This document shows, in pieces, positions 1-12,800 of a DNA stretch of 64,000 bases (its first letter is position 1; every line of letters starts with the position of its first letter). The notes beneath the pieces are model-generated. The model saw only the letters and a list, made by a program, of their open reading frames with translations, had not been told where the DNA came from and did not search any database. Origin of the DNA: Escallonia rubra (Eukaryota; Streptophyta; Magnoliopsida; Escalloniales; Escalloniaceae); the NCBI GenBank assembly GCA_033065855.1, contig JAVXUO010002880.1, positions 1 through 64,000 on the forward strand, in the 5' to 3' direction. The position numbers and the translations under genes are program-made.

Positions 1-645
1 GTAGACATACAGTTTAGGGTGATTTTTATATTATACACAAGGTAGCGACATAGCTCAGCACGTGCATGCAGAGTGCATCGGATGTTATCATCCATATAAA
101 AACTTCATAAACCTGCACGATTTGAATCCTTGAAGCACTTGAGTTGGTTACTAAAGACTCAATAATACACACAACAGTATAGTGGCTTCTATGACTTGCT
201 CGTTGAATCTGCTGCTGGTTATGGTTTGCATAATTATGTATATCGAATATTTTGGTGATTACATATGCTTTTGGTTCTCCCTATGCTTTTGACTTTTGAG
301 GTATTTATGTAAGGTATTGGTGGGTTTAGAATGTAAAAGGTTCAGAGCCATGCTAACAAATTCCTTGTTAGTTTCAAGTCATAGTCCTACTCTAAAGTTC
401 ATCGTCTATCAATTACTTGCCAGGTTGATTGCTTGTCTTATTTTCCCGTGCTGTGGCGGGCGATTCATGTCTAGTCCTTTCCATTCACGGGAGGTCAGTT
501 TTCTTTTTTAGAAAATACAAAAGAAAAAATGCCTACAGCTTTGCTCTCTTGGCATAATATGATGCATAAATAACACTAGATAAAAATGCGCTGGGATTCT
601 ACGAATGTCTAGTTGTAGTTCTAAACAAGGACGAGAATCTCTTAC
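1..645 (-). other. FLN2 intron 3 (partial)
   Basis: This stretch follows the exon 3 donor of the FLN2 gene. It is AT-rich, has no conserved coding segment, and its short open frames look random. The next FLN2 exon must lie beyond base 1. Nothing else was recognised. Confidence 0.7.
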
Positions 646-2238
646 CTCTTTTAACACATCAGTATTAATCTCAGATCTTGATAAAGAATCTTCTGCACAC
701 GGTTTAGCACAAGTCATTCTCAAGGCACCCCTCTTACCAATTTTCATCTGTGATACTGCAGTTGCTCTTTTATTATCAATACGAACTGATCGAGTTTGAA
801 CTTTGTTCTCATTTAGATAATATAGCAAGGACTGACCAAAGTCGTCATCCCCAAGTTTTCCCATGAAGGCAACTTTCCCGCCCAAGCTTGCAAGAGCCAA
901 TGCAACATTACTTGCACATCCACCTGGAGACCTAACAAACTTGTCAGGAGCCCATAATGCATCTTTCATCCTTTCATGCATTTCGTAGTCTATGAGTCTG
1001 TTGGCTGGTCTTCCGGAGGGCAAAAAAGCATACTGAGCAGCTCCAAAGCAACAAACTAGTGGAGGCCAACCATAAGTGAAGCTAATATCCTCGTCCCCAT
1101 CTTTTCCAAACTCTAGGGCTTTCTCATTATCATCATCAACACTGGCTAAAAAAGTATCGCCCTCACTGTCACTAAGTTCTGTTTCACTACCTTGGTCATC
1201 AATATCGGGAACCTTCTTTTTAGTTCTCCTCCGCCGTATCACCTTCTTTTCGGTCTCTTCTTCCTCTAGGTCACTAGCAATAGATGCTGCTGCAAGCCAT
1301 GAAAATTTATTTTTGTACAGTTCAAACTCTTAACCAAATACTATCTCCAGCATAAGCAAATTTTATGATTGATGACACAGGACGGCTATGGGCATAAATG
1401 CTTAAGAGTGTACCTTTCTTTTGAGTTCGTCTTGGAGCTTTCTTAATATCCTCACTTGACCCCAAAGGCATCGTGGTTTCTTCATGCGTAACATCACCGT
1501 CCAACACTGGTACAGAGGTTTCCTCGGGAGCCTCTAGCACTACCTTTTTCCTTCTCCCAGCTGGAGCTCGTCTAGTCGTTTTACGGGTCTTCTTTTCTAC
1601 AACAACCACTTCTTCTTGTGATGCCTCCTCAGGAATTGACTCCACAATTTTTTTCTTAGACACGGCTGTTAGAACATATCTACTCTGCAATCTAAGATCT
1701 TGAAATTGCATAAAGTTCATCGAGGGGAAAGTGGGCCAATTTGACTGCCACCTTCACATTACGAGAAAATGCAAAATTAGCTCACAAGTTCCTAGTTCTC
1801 TATCGAAGCTTAATTGGGTCAAATTACAATACAAAATTTGGGTACTTTATAGAATTGAAGGATGTACAATTGTTGCGTCTTTGTTACTGGTGCATGAGCT
1901 TAATAAGACTAAATATAATAAAACGAAAGGCTCAATTGGGCAAAAGAAAACTGAAGATAAGATGCATAAGCCTAATTACACTAGGCTGGATATAGCTCAA
2001 GTTCAATTTCTTATAAAATCAAGAAAGAAGAACAGAAATAGAGCGCAAAAGATAACTAAAGTCTTCAGTTGTGCAAATGATAGAGCTACCAAAACATGTA
2101 TAAGATGTGGAATCCCTGTATTTTCTGGTCAGCTACATACATGTTAAACATAAACAAAGATACACAAGATAGAAAGATAATGAAAAGGAAAGAGAACCTG
2201 GGTAGTTTGTAAAACTGGGTAAAGGATAGACTGGCCAT
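646..2238 (-). CDS. FLN2: Fructokinase-like 2 (FLN2-type pfkB protein), 5' part, exons 1-3
   Basis: Exons: 2198-2238, 1414-1691, 646-1289. All junctions are GT..AG and in phase (41+278+644 nt = 321 codons). The start is ATG at 2238, whose first residues MASLSFTQF are those of Arabidopsis FLN2. Exon 2 codes for a basic, low-complexity region with KKTRKTTRR and RRKK clusters. Exon 3 opens with a basic/acidic linker (about residues 107-155) and then the pfkB domain (GWPPLVCCFGAAQYAF, SPGGCASNVALALASLGG, KPCAEDSLS). FLN proteins are catalytically weak pfkB relatives that join the plastid-encoded RNA polymerase complex; the N-terminus should be a transit peptide. Exon 3 ends at VLKE followed by a good donor (GTAAGAG at 645-639), so bases 1-645 are intron and the remaining pfkB exons lie outside the window. 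The exon 2 acceptor has two in-phase options (1691 or five bases downstream), and the exon 3 acceptor is a CAG-CAG pair. The assignment is firm; the transit peptide is inferred. Confidence 0.9.
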
Positions 2239-3431
2239 TGACACAGAGCTAGGTTTAAGCAAACCCCAAATGGGTTTAAGGGTCACTGAAGTACACTCGT
2301 ACAGATGAGAGCTTCTGGCCTTTTTGTTGAAATTAAAAATAAGTAAAAGTAAGAAGAAGCCAAAATGACGAAAAGGGCACACCTTTGGGCTTTGGGGACA
2401 GATTTGGATCGTCTGCGCAGACATGCCGTCGGATCAAAATGGACGCTCCAGATTAAGCCACGTCACCAACCCAACACAAAACACTAAACAGAGACTTAAC
2501 GCCGTATGAATGAAATCAGCTCCTCCACTTTTCCTTCCTACCTTCCGGCGACACTTCCAGCATCACCTTCCGGCGACATGGACGGGAATCAGCTCTGAAA
2601 CTCTCCCTCAGCATCACCTTCCAGTTACCCAGATCTGCCTCCCTCTCTAAAAATTCACTCCCCATATCTGAAATCAACTCCTCTACCTTCTTCGTTCCTT
2701 CCTTTCGGCGGCGACGGTTCCACCTTCCGGCGTCACTTTTCCAGCATCACCATCACCACCGCTTCTCACATCATTTCGCCATCCCCAACCACCAAAGCCT
2801 CCACTGTCACGCCACATCTACCTACATACAACCTTCCGCCAGAGAGGGATTATTAAAGAGCGAGAAGAGAGAAAGGAATACCCATGGATCGATTTTTTTT
2901 AACACAGATAGGGCAATTTTCAGCGAGAGACAGGCGTTTCAGAGAGAGAGAGAGGGTGGCGGATCTGCGTAACGGCACTGCCGTGGGTTAAGCCTCCGTT
3001 TAAGGTGCTTTTAGTGGATTGGTGACGTGGATTAATCTGGCGCGTCCGTTTTGATCCGACGGCTGTAACTAGCTTTCAGGAATTTTCGATCCAAATTCCT
3101 TTTAAAGAGGGCATAACAGGAATTTTCTTTGAAAACCTCAACCCCCTTCATCGACATCGAAAGCTTCCATCTTTCTCAGAGCTTCAAAGGCTGGGTCTTA
3201 TTTTTCAAAGTTGGGTTCTTTTTCGTTTTTCAGATTTCATCTTTCAGGGGTGATTACTGCTCCCATCTCATTATTATTTCTCGCCATGACTTATTCTGAT
3301 GTCTTTTTTAGTTGAAGTTTGCAACTTCTTGCTTATTCTTTGAACATGTACACTTGCATTGACATTAGTGCATCGTACGATTGTAGGGAAGGCTGGTTTG
3401 ATAATTGAATTGAAGTCTGGTTACTCCCGAG
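2239..3431. promoter_or_regulatory. Bidirectional promoter region between FLN2 and HPPK/DHPS
   Basis: The two start codons (2238 minus, 3432 plus) point away from each other across 1.19 kb. This interval must hold both promoters and both 5' UTRs. The HPPK/DHPS side (about 3100-3431) looks like a transcribed leader, possibly with an intron ending at the 'gattgtag' near 3387. Most of the centre is an inverted-repeat element (2425-3063), so promoter and transposon sequence overlap. No TATA box was assigned on either side. Confidence 0.55.
2425..3063. mobile_element. MULE-like inverted-repeat element in the shared promoter
   Basis: The left end begins GCCGTCGGATCAAAAT, and the right end read in reverse begins GCCGTCGGATCAAAAC. 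Similarity continues about 50 bp inward (AGATTAAGCCACGTCACCAA against AGATTAATCCACGTCACCAA). The centre is C-rich with several CTTCCGGCGAC motifs resembling a plant 5' UTR. No transposase reading frame and no clean target-site duplication were seen. A non-autonomous MULE is the best guess; a plain inverted repeat of promoter sequence is the alternative. Confidence 0.55.
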
Positions 3432-5647
3432 ATGAATTTTTTCAAGCAGCTAGTGTCCACCAAATGTGGGTACCGAAGTGCCCTCAAATCTTATAGAGGT
3501 CAGTCAGTCTATTTTCTCGTTCACCAGTTTAGGCTAATTCTGCTTGTTACCTTTGGTCGCTATTTCATCATCTTGACAAAAAGGGTTGAAAAAATAGCCA
3601 AAGAGCTTGGAAATACTGATGCTAATCCTCAAGAAAGTAAATTTTTGTTTTGAATTAGCCACTGAAGTTCACTTTTTATCGCTAAGTGGTTACCTAACAT
3701 TGCGCTATAAACATTCTATGACAAAATACAAGGCAACGAATTTTTAGTACCAGAATTTAAGCTATACTTTTGATTCTAGCCAAGAATGATTGGCCTTGTT
3801 AGTGATTGATACCTCATTATCTTCTATCAACTGAAAGGCCATTCCTCTGCAGTACAAAACTGACCATCCTATATTCATTGTCTTGTACTTCAGGCCTAGA
3901 TATATCAATTTTCAGGAATTGGTGAGATCTTCGAGTGCTTATCTGTTGACGTGTCCCAAATATCACCACGTTTAAGGGGTTTCGGATCAACAAAAATTAA
4001 TTAATTTTGCTATGCAAAACCGTCTCGGTCATGTTTTCATATGAAGAGTTGTATCACAGAACGCAATACATGGATGCTTACTTTACAGATAAAGGGGGCA
4101 AATTTTTTTTTTTGGGTCACTTTATTGTATGAAGAGGATGCAGGTGTACTGCTACTTATTTGGCACTTGTGTCTGTCTGCTATGTGGCAGGTTGCATTTC
4201 TTTTCTCCATTCATTGCCAGATACTTCAGTGGACATTCACTCTCAAGAGCATGAGATAGTAATTGCCTTGGGCAGCAATGTGGGTGATAGACTTCACAAT
4301 TTCAATGAAGCCTTGGAGCGAATGAAGAAATCAGGTATTGGGATTCAGAGGCATGGTTGTTTATACGAGACTGAGCCTGCGTATGTGACTGATCAGCCCA
4401 TGTTCCTCAATTCTGCTGTTAGAGGTGTTACAACACTCGGTCCCCATGAGTTACTAGGAGTGCTTAAAAGAATTGAGAAGGAGATGGGTCGAACGAATGG
4501 GATAAGGTATGGCCCAAGACTGATTGATTTGGATATTTTGTTCTATGGGAAGTTCAGGATTGGTTCCGAGATTCTAACAGTTCCCCATGAGAGAATATGG
4601 GAAAGACCATTTGTAATGGCCCCGCTTCTGGATTTACTGGGATCGGATATAGACAATGATACAGTTGCCTGCTGGCACTCACTTTCGTCACATTCTGGTG
4701 GACTTTTTGAATTATGGAAGAAACTTGGTGGTGAATCTCTGATCGGGAGAGATGGATTGAAAAGGGTTTTGCCCGTTGGAAATCGCCTATGGGACTGGTC
4801 AAGAAAAACTTCTGTCATGGGTGTACTAAATCTGACTCCAGATAGCTTCAGTGATGGAGGGAAGTTTCAGTCTCTGGAGGCTGCAGTCTCCCAGGTCCGT
4901 TTGATGGTTGCGGAGGGGGTAGATATAATTGATCTTGGTGCACAATCCACACGCCCGATGGCGTCTAGAATTTCGCCCGAGGAAGAACTAGATAGACTTG
5001 GCCCTGTCCTGGAAGCCGTTTTAAAGATGCCTGAAGTCGATGGAAAGCTTTTATCAATAGATACCTTTTATTCGCAGGTCGCTTCTGAAGCAGTCAGCAA
5101 GGGAGCGCATCTTATAAACGATGTATCTGGTGGACAGTTGGATCCTAACATGCTTAGCGTCGTTGCAGGCCTTAAGGTTCCTTACATTGCAATGCACATG
5201 AGAGGTGATCCATCTTCAATGCAAAACAGCGAAAATCTGCAATATGACAATGTCTGCAAACAAGTTGCATCCGAGATATACGTGCGAGCTAGAAATGCAG
5301 AGTTAGCTGGCATCCCAGCTTGGCGTATTATCACCGACCCTGGAATTGGGTTCTCAAAGACAACGGAACATAATCTAGACATTGTCACTGGTTTACAAAC
5401 CATTCGAGCAGAGATTGCAAGGAAGAGTTTAGCTGTCTCTCACGCTCCTATGCTAATTGGAACATCCAGAAAAAGATTTCTAGGTGAAATATGTGGTCGC
5501 CCCAATGCAGTTGATAGAGATCCGGCAACTGTTGCTTCAGTCACTGCTGCTGTTTTGGGTGGTGCAAACATCGTAAGAGTACATAATGTAAGAGACAATG
5601 TGGATGCCGTTAAGCTCTGTGATGCAATGCTGAACCGAAAGCAGTAG
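3432..5647 (+). CDS. Bifunctional HPPK/DHPS, folate biosynthesis, mitochondrial type
   Basis: Exons: 3432-3498 and 4191-5647, with a 692 bp intron; the junction restores codon G23, giving 507 residues. Residues 1-44 form a basic, Ser-rich leader (MNFFKQLVSTKCGYRSALKS) that fits a mitochondrial presequence. The HPPK domain (about 45-175) pyrophosphorylates 6-hydroxymethyl-dihydropterin and shows ALGSNVGDR and the signature GPRLIDLDILF (from residue 130). The DHPS domain (about 228-505) condenses the product with p-aminobenzoate to dihydropteroate and shows MGVLNLTPDSFSDGG (from 232), DIIDLGAQSTRP, and a C-terminal GTSRKRF with IVRVHNV. Plants normally carry these two activities on one mitochondrial polypeptide, so length and order are typical. 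An upstream in-frame ATG at 4160 lies in the intron and is not the start. DHPS is the classical sulfonamide target. All motifs looked for are present. Confidence 0.95.
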
Positions 5648-6544
5648 CTTGCACGATTTAGGTATGGCGAAATAGACTAAGCAATTCTTCCTTGCATTCC
5701 CTTGATGAATGAAGCACCAGAATTGTACAGTGCAAAGTTGAGCTCATTTACATGGCGTCACAAGTTTTCCGCAAGCCCTTTCTCCATCGAAACAGTTTTT
5801 GCTCGAGCAGATGAAAATTTTGTTGTGATGTAGAAACACTTTTTATTCATTGAGTAGTCTATATATACAGACTCGATCTTCTCATGGCAAATCATGTATC
5901 AAGAGAAAAGGTATCCATCATATTTGGAGTACGTGATTTCCTCTCTTTATGTGCAAATAGCGCTAATAGAACACTGCTGGCTCAACCAGAAAGTGGAGAG
6001 AATGATACGAAAAACTGCAGAAACCATCCCAGATTCCCGCTCGACACCATAGGAGTTCAGACAGAACATATTTTCTCCTTTTTGCTTTTTCTGATAAGTT
6101 AGTTCATGGCAAACTTCCGGTTGATCCAGATTCTCTATTAAAACGTTGTGTCCCATGGTTTTACTAGCTGTGGTGATCCTTAATTCGACACTTCTGAAGA
6201 TGAAGTGAGCTAAACAAAGAAGAGATGGAAACTAGAATCTCTCCACTTCTTGATTTTGAACTGTTTATGTTTTGGATGTTCAAATCAAAACTAAAATAAA
6301 ATCATCTCTCATATGTCGACCTCAGATTCAATTGGGCATAAAGACAGATTCAGTCACAGTATCCGCCATGGTCAATTGAGCAGGATTAACATCGAAACGG
6401 TCATGTATACATATGAGCAAGTACTTGTTCCAGAGCTGTCAAGCACAACAGATAGCAACAATGCCGAAAGATGAACCCCCACAACAAAAAAACCCCTCTT
6501 TTTTCCTAATAATATTAAATGTTCTTCTTGCAGACAAGGATTAA
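5648..6544. other. Convergent intergenic region
   Basis: This lies between the 3' ends of HPPK/DHPS (plus) and the RRM gene (minus). The first 200-250 bases are probably the HPPK/DHPS 3' UTR, and the last 100 or so the RRM 3' UTR. Otherwise it is AT-rich with no recognised gene or repeat. Confidence 0.6.
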
Positions 6545-8727
6545 TTATCCCGCCTTCAAAGCCTCTGCTTCAGCAATTGCCATGGGATCATTCTTGGCCT
6601 CTATTTCTTCATCCTTTTCCCCGTCTCGATCCTCGGCCATTTTCTTCCTATGCAACTCCTCTGCCGCCTCCATTGCAGCTTTGTTCTCTGCTTGCATGCG
6701 CTGCATTTCCTCTTCTTGTTGCTGTCGTTCGAACCATGTGTCCGCATCCGCCCAAACTGAAGATTGGCAAACCAAAACACGTCAGCGTCGAACAATTACA
6801 ACATAATCGTCCCCAACATAGTTTGATCCTTTTAACTGGAAGGAAAGATGGATTTAGAAGGAACTTTACGCATAACTCGTAAGGAAGTAAATTGTATCCC
6901 CATTAGGACCTTGGAATACAAATGACAGATTGTATGCAAATCAATCTTTTTTCTTGCTAGAAGAGAAAATATTCAAAAACCTAACACTAACAGCCAAAGG
7001 ACATTAGAGAAAAAGAAACAGTTACCATTAAATTTGCCTGAACTGATTTAACATGGTCAAACAAACATAAAGATCACATTTATATGAACTTGACATTTTT
7101 CTGGACAGTAGAATGAAAATTGGGTGTTTTTTTTTCCCCCCCGCCTTTAAAAAGCATAGGATTCTTAATTGCATGCAGAGATATCTGATTTACTAAACAA
7201 AGTCTATGGAGAACAAGGTTTATGATGCCTAGAGAAGTCCGCCCCAACATGTCCAAATATAGCCATAATCTACAAAACAGAAACCCTCCGTATGGGTAAT
7301 AGCACAACTAGTTTCTTTTCACTCACAGCCTCAAAAACTACCCATTAAGCTTATCCTTAGTAGCGCACTGATGTATTTGGCCAATTACCAACATCAACAT
7401 GGATCTCAGTGACTTCAAAAGGCATACCATTCCACCAATATAAAATGTGGAATTTGGTTAGCAATGAAGCAAATTTAGTTTACTGTTTCTTCCGCAGCTC
7501 TACCATTGCTATATCGAGCAACTTTGATTCATTAAAAGTAGTAATCTACAATAACAGCATCAATAACAAAGTGATAGCAGTTTTTACCCAGTCTCAGAAG
7601 TTTCACTTTCATTTTTACGACTCAAACACCATGTATACCAATTGCTCTTAGTTGGACGTTTCCTTGTGCTTTCAAGAGAACGTTAATCCAACAATAACAA
7701 CCCCATATCAATCAATCTCCAAAACCCTAAACCCTAAACACTATATCCTATTCAATGTACCCTATTAGCACGAACGAGTGTTTATAAGGTTACAAAGGGA
7801 TTAATCTGGAGCCGTAGTTAGGGTTTGAAAGGTTGCTGGTACTTAGTGGAATGAGTGGCCATCCCTGTAAGTACCAAAAATTATGGAATAGAGGTAGTAG
7901 TACATATGAAAAATTACGAGGTGCAGAAAAGCAGAATAGGGTGTGGAAACAGACAATCCCAACAGGTAATCATGAGAAATACTCCCTCTGTTCCATTTCA
8001 GTGCCCCCATTTGATTTTTTGTGAGTTTTAGGATAGATTCAGTACATGTAAATGTTGATTTCAGTTATTCTATTTTTCCTAGCTTGACTTGCCACACAAT
8101 ACACATTTGGTCTATGATTGCTCTTTGAGTTGTACCAAAGGAAAAAAATCCAACAGAACGAAGGTAGTACATTTTAGCGCCAATCCTCTTCACAGTGACA
8201 TATAATAAATGCTAAATCCTAATGAAAACGCTCAATTGTTCATAAACGCATATACTTATAAGTTAGAACCAATTAACACGAATTAGGGTTTGCAAGGCAA
8301 CAAAAAGGAGGACATCAAATTGGTACTTACTGGGCTGAGCGGCCCAACCCTGCTCACCACCCTTTATACGCTCGGGTAGGGCGTAATTCACGGTGAGCAC
8401 ACGGCCGTAGAGCTCGGCGCCGTCCATATTGTCCATGGCGGCGGCCGCATCTTCCCTCTCCAAGAACGTAACGAACCCGAAAGAGCGGTGCTTTTGAGTG
8501 GCCTGATCCAACGGCGTCTTGACGTCCTTAATGTCGCCAAAGGGTATGAACGCCGAGTGCAGTATCGACTCGTTAACGTCCTCTGCTAGGCCTCCTGGTT
8601 AAACAGTAAAGGGGATCAGTGTTTTGTGCACGCCAAGTGTTCGACTAAATGCCTTAATGCGTGGGGGAGTGATTTGGAGGGGATGCTTACCGACGTAGAG
8701 GGTGTTTTTCTGCACGGGCTGATTCAT
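6545..8727 (-). CDS. RRM RNA-binding protein (AtE1/cyclophilin-E-like RRM protein)
   Basis: Exons: 8691-8727, 8331-8594, 6545-6756, all GT..AG and in phase, giving 170 residues. One RRM fills residues about 8-86, with RNP2 LYVGGL (10-15) and RNP1 around RSFGFVTF (49-56), followed by [15 protein letters not shown]. The C-terminal part (about 102-170) is a highly charged helix ([16 protein letters not shown]) ending in an acidic stretch. The RRM is very close to that of cyclophilin 33/PPIE, but no isomerase domain follows, as in the plant single-RRM homologue (Arabidopsis At1g13690 type). An RNA-binding role in the nucleus, perhaps splicing-linked, is inferred from the family. The splice after QP recreates the conserved [14 protein letters not shown]. 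Intron 2 (6757-8330) holds a Stowaway-like MITE and a decayed copy of the exon 2 edge. Confidence 0.92.
7982..8167. mobile_element. Stowaway-like MITE (Tc1/mariner) in RRM intron 2
   Basis: The left end reads CTCCCTCTGTTCC and the right end in reverse reads CTACCTTCGTTCTGTT, the typical Stowaway terminal pattern. The element is flanked by TA on both sides (7980-7981 and 8168-8169), the expected 2 bp target duplication. At 186 bp with no coding capacity it fits a non-autonomous MITE. Confidence 0.7.
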
Positions 8728-9849
8728 TGTGGCTTGTGATTTTGGCCGTCCGGCGGCAGAGCTTGGCCGCTGAAGAAGTCTAATTTCAAGTTCGAACCTC
8801 GATGTAGTGTTATACTCCGTATATATTACCCCGCGCGTGACAAAACTCAATAGGCTGTGTACTCGAATCTGAGCTACATTATTAAGATGGATAAAGTCTT
8901 TCCTATTTGGTATGTTCGGGAAAGTTCGTTGAAACTTGACTATCCTTGTAATACCATTTTGTTTAAGTTAGTTAGCAAGTTCGTTGTATTCTTTTTGAAA
9001 AATTTATATTTCAAAAAATTTATTATTTAGTTAACAAATTTTAGTGTCACAATCGATATAGTTGTATTTGGTTGTCTATAGACTTAACTGAAAGTAGATG
9101 TAACATCATTGCTTAGTTCATATAGTTTTTTGGTAAATGTTCCAAACAACGTGTTAATCCATATAGTTTTTACTTAGTCCATGTAGTTTTTTGGTGAATG
9201 TTCCAAACAACGTGTTAATCCCTCTGTTTCGTTGAATTTTTTCCTTGCGATTTTCTACCAGTACCAAAGATAGCTTTGGAATATGTAAATGTTAACTTCA
9301 TTCCTTGTTTTTACCCTAGTTTAACTCACCAAACGATCTTTAATTATTAAATTTCGATTCAGCGTTTCACGTGATAAAAACGTGTCCTCAAATTTGTTAA
9401 AGGGATGAAAAAGTGGTGGTATTTCATGCATCCATTCAGTCCAGCCTGATCAGATGTTTCATTATTTTCCAGCCTATGGGAGACAATTTCACCGATCCTA
9501 GGGAGAAAAGTTCGACCAGGTGATGGTGGAAGCTCGCAAATATTGGAGCAAGTTTCGTCTGACGAGGGAGAATTAATCTGCTCTCAAGATTGTAAGAGAC
9601 CTAATTAAATACAAGAATCACGCAATCATAGACAGATAAATACTTTCAAGTGACGTTCATTGCATTCCCGTGTATGTATCAGCCCAGCAAAACAGTATCT
9701 ATCCTTCTCTAGTCATGGCATTCATGTAACACAAGTAAATCAGCGGCATTCGGCATCAGCCCCAAATAATAGGTGAATTCTCAAAAATGACGATTCTACC
9801 AAGTCAAAATAATCGGCAACAGTTCTTACAAGCCGAAATACAAGTTCTT
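8728..9849. other. Intergenic region between RRM and cytochrome b5 genes
   Basis: Bases 8728-8870 should be the RRM gene leader and promoter. Bases 9113-9222 contain a tandem duplication of about 58 bp (shared core GTTCCAAACAACGTGTTAAT), and 9220-9410 resembles a decayed Stowaway end (CCCTCTGTTTCGTTG). The last 200-300 bases are probably the cytochrome b5 3' UTR. No gene was seen. Confidence 0.5.
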
Positions 9850-12800
9850 TCATTTCCTGCGCAGGTACAAAAACCCCGTGACCACCGACATGCCAACGAG
9901 GGCAACTGGAACGACCCAATATTGCCTAGTCAAGTTCACGAGCTTCTGGGAAATGTCTTTCGTCTGATTCTTGGAGACTATCTCGAGTTCTGGAATGGCT
10001 GGGGAAGGCGTTTCTTCGAGCTCCCCAACGCAGAAGTTCTCCATGAGCTCCCTCGCAGTTTTGCTGTGCCCAGCATCTTCAAACTCATCTGTTGCATCCT
10101 TCCCTACAACAAGAATGAGAAACTGAGTCATATCATGGATCATTTCTTCCTAATCAAACTCTCGAAAAGATACAGTACAAAGCATTACCAGTTGTGGCAA
10201 GGAGGACATCATCTCCACCAGGGTGTTCATCCAGATAAGGTGACACGTCGTATACCTGGTAATACATCAAATAAGTACCTTCAACAGTAACTTCCACACA
10301 GCCGCTGTCAAGTCTAATGTTTGGAAAACAGTACTAGTGAGTATCTGAAACCCTTCTCTTATGCTAGCAGGCTTGGAGTTTGTACAACATAAAAAGTTCA
10401 GGAAAAACTGTGTGAAGTTTACTGTACTTATTTCGTAAATACAAAGAAAAATTCTTCAAAACTCATCAATTTTAGTCAAGTCGAAATAATAGCTTGAATT
10501 TTATACCAACTGAGAAATCCAAAGGAGGACTTCAAACTTGTCCATAATCACCTGATCAAATGCATCTTATATGCAGACCTTACAGTCTATGTTCTCAAAC
10601 TTGACATTCATGTAATCTGGATCGCATCCTTGCATATCACAATTTTTGGGGAAAAAGAACTATAGATATGTTATACTCACAATTCAATGCAAGAAAAGAT
10701 CAACGAAGACGAATAAACCCAATAACCAATAGGCCAGCCAGGAAAACCAAAAGGAGAAACTTATTTAATTAGTCAAAGGTAATAAATTAATCCATGAGAA
10801 GCCTCCTTACACAACTTATCAGATAAGCCCTCAAACCTATGTTGGGTGGAGGAAGATTTTTTTGCCGACATTACCTCACAAACCACTTCTGCCCTCGTAC
10901 TAACACTATTATGTCACAAATGTTTGTCCTTGGAATGCCACTCACTCTCACATACCAGACACTGACACCCGCCCACCAAGCCCACAGTCAGCCAATTGAT
11001 CACTGAGTCAATTTTGAGTCAATTGTACAAGGTGTTCCCTGAGTCAATTTTGAAATGCAAATCTCAAACTACAAAATAAGATGCAAAAAAAAAAAAAAGA
11101 CTATCTTCCTGATTACAACACCGCCACAAACCAACCAAGCCCCCAGCCACCATCACCACCGCCACCCTTGATTGCAGATCAATTGTAAGAAGCATGTCCT
11201 GAATCAATCTCAACATACAAATTTAAAACTAGCAAATAAGATGCAAAAAATGTATATCGACCACACTCGAATCCATCATTAAGCCCATGATCAACTGAAG
11301 GACATGAATACTACTTGCAAAGAACTATTAAACGACTCACTGAGGAGACCATACGTAGGGTCCCGTATTGCAGAGTACACGGCCATCGAAAGACCCAATG
11401 TTTACAACAGAGGCGGGATAAAAAACTGTCAAGTCCACGAGGAAGAGGTTGAATGCTTCTATGAATTGAAGGTCTCGTTTAAGATATAGAAGACTACACT
11501 TGGGATAAAGGAAATAACTCAAATAAGCGGTACGACTGTTCTACAAGGCATGCTAATATGGAAGTTCATAGTCCAAATGCCAGACCCAATATTGTAGACT
11601 GCTTTTTTGCTGTCTTGAGCACTGCCCTTGTCATAGTATAATATGTGGGTCTTATTCTTTTCGTCCTCACGATTAGGAGTTGCTAATTATTGGCATGTCC
11701 CGCCCTTCATGCTCGATCCAGCATGTCCGCATATGCTCACATGAGCCTCATCACTTATTGTTTGCCATACCTTCCACAACCAATCTGCCTCCACGATTAA
11801 TTAAGGCACAACTAAGTTAACCTAGTGCCTATCAGTACACTAGAAAATCTATGGTCTGTCCTAGATCATTCATTGATCGATGTGTCTACAGCGATCAGCT
11901 CAGCAACCCTATCAAACTTGTTCAAATTGAGAAGGTTAACTACTCCAGTACTTCAGTGATGCTGGATTAGCAGCACACCTTCTGGAGCGTTCCTCTCCCC
12001 CAGCCTCCATGATTTCTACCTTAGACATTGATCCTGGTATAATGTGATACGCATCAATGCACCGATCTTGCTACCAAAATCTAAAAGTAATCGTCATCAA
12101 CAGTTCTAACTAACGTCGAAGCTATATGTTCAAAAGTTTTATTCTAGTGAAGGATTTGCAAACCACAGCTCCACAACAATTGGTGTCAGAGTCTAACTCT
12201 TCGACCTAGACTAGAGTTTAAATTTGGTATAAGACATATGACTACAACTTCAGGATTATGTAGAAAATGTAAATGGTGATGGCTTTGGGATCATGATTAT
12301 AAGGTCTAAAATGGTCAAGGTGGAGAGAACAGTAGCCAAGAGAACGAAGAGGAAATCTTCAAGATGCTCTGCAGCAAATGCAATATTACTAAAGCAGTTT
12401 ACTCACCTGCACCCATATAAACATGGGTCAATGATCTAGAAAAAACCTCTGATGCCCTAGAGGGTATTAATAGGCTAAAGGTTAAGTTGGGGTCATGTAC
12501 AATTGATTGGAAAGGCAGATTTCAGGTGGAAGATGATCTGACAAACAATGGGTGATGACCGAAAGGCTGCCCTTACGTGGCAAGGGTTTCACGATCTGCT
12601 CTCTAAGAACGTTTTTCCCTATATGTACTAATTATAGCAAAGAAACCCCAGAGGAGAGGCAACGAATGAACAAGCACAAAGAAAGAGGTTCAAAGCACCA
12701 AGAAAGGGCTCTGGACTTGCAACAAAACGCGAAACCTCCAAAGTTAGACCTCTCGAAAACCACTCAGAGAATTACAAAGCTGGTCCTAGGTAGAGATCAT

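Noticed and set aside
4160-4190. Alternative ATG start for HPPK/DHPS
   Set aside because: It lies in intron 1 before the acceptor TATGTGGCAG; the spliced exon 1 (3432-3498) joins in phase and supplies a presequence.
7718-7736. AAACCCTAAACCCTAAAC, telomere-like
   Set aside because: It is only about two and a half plant telomere units within an intron, too short to call an interstitial telomere.
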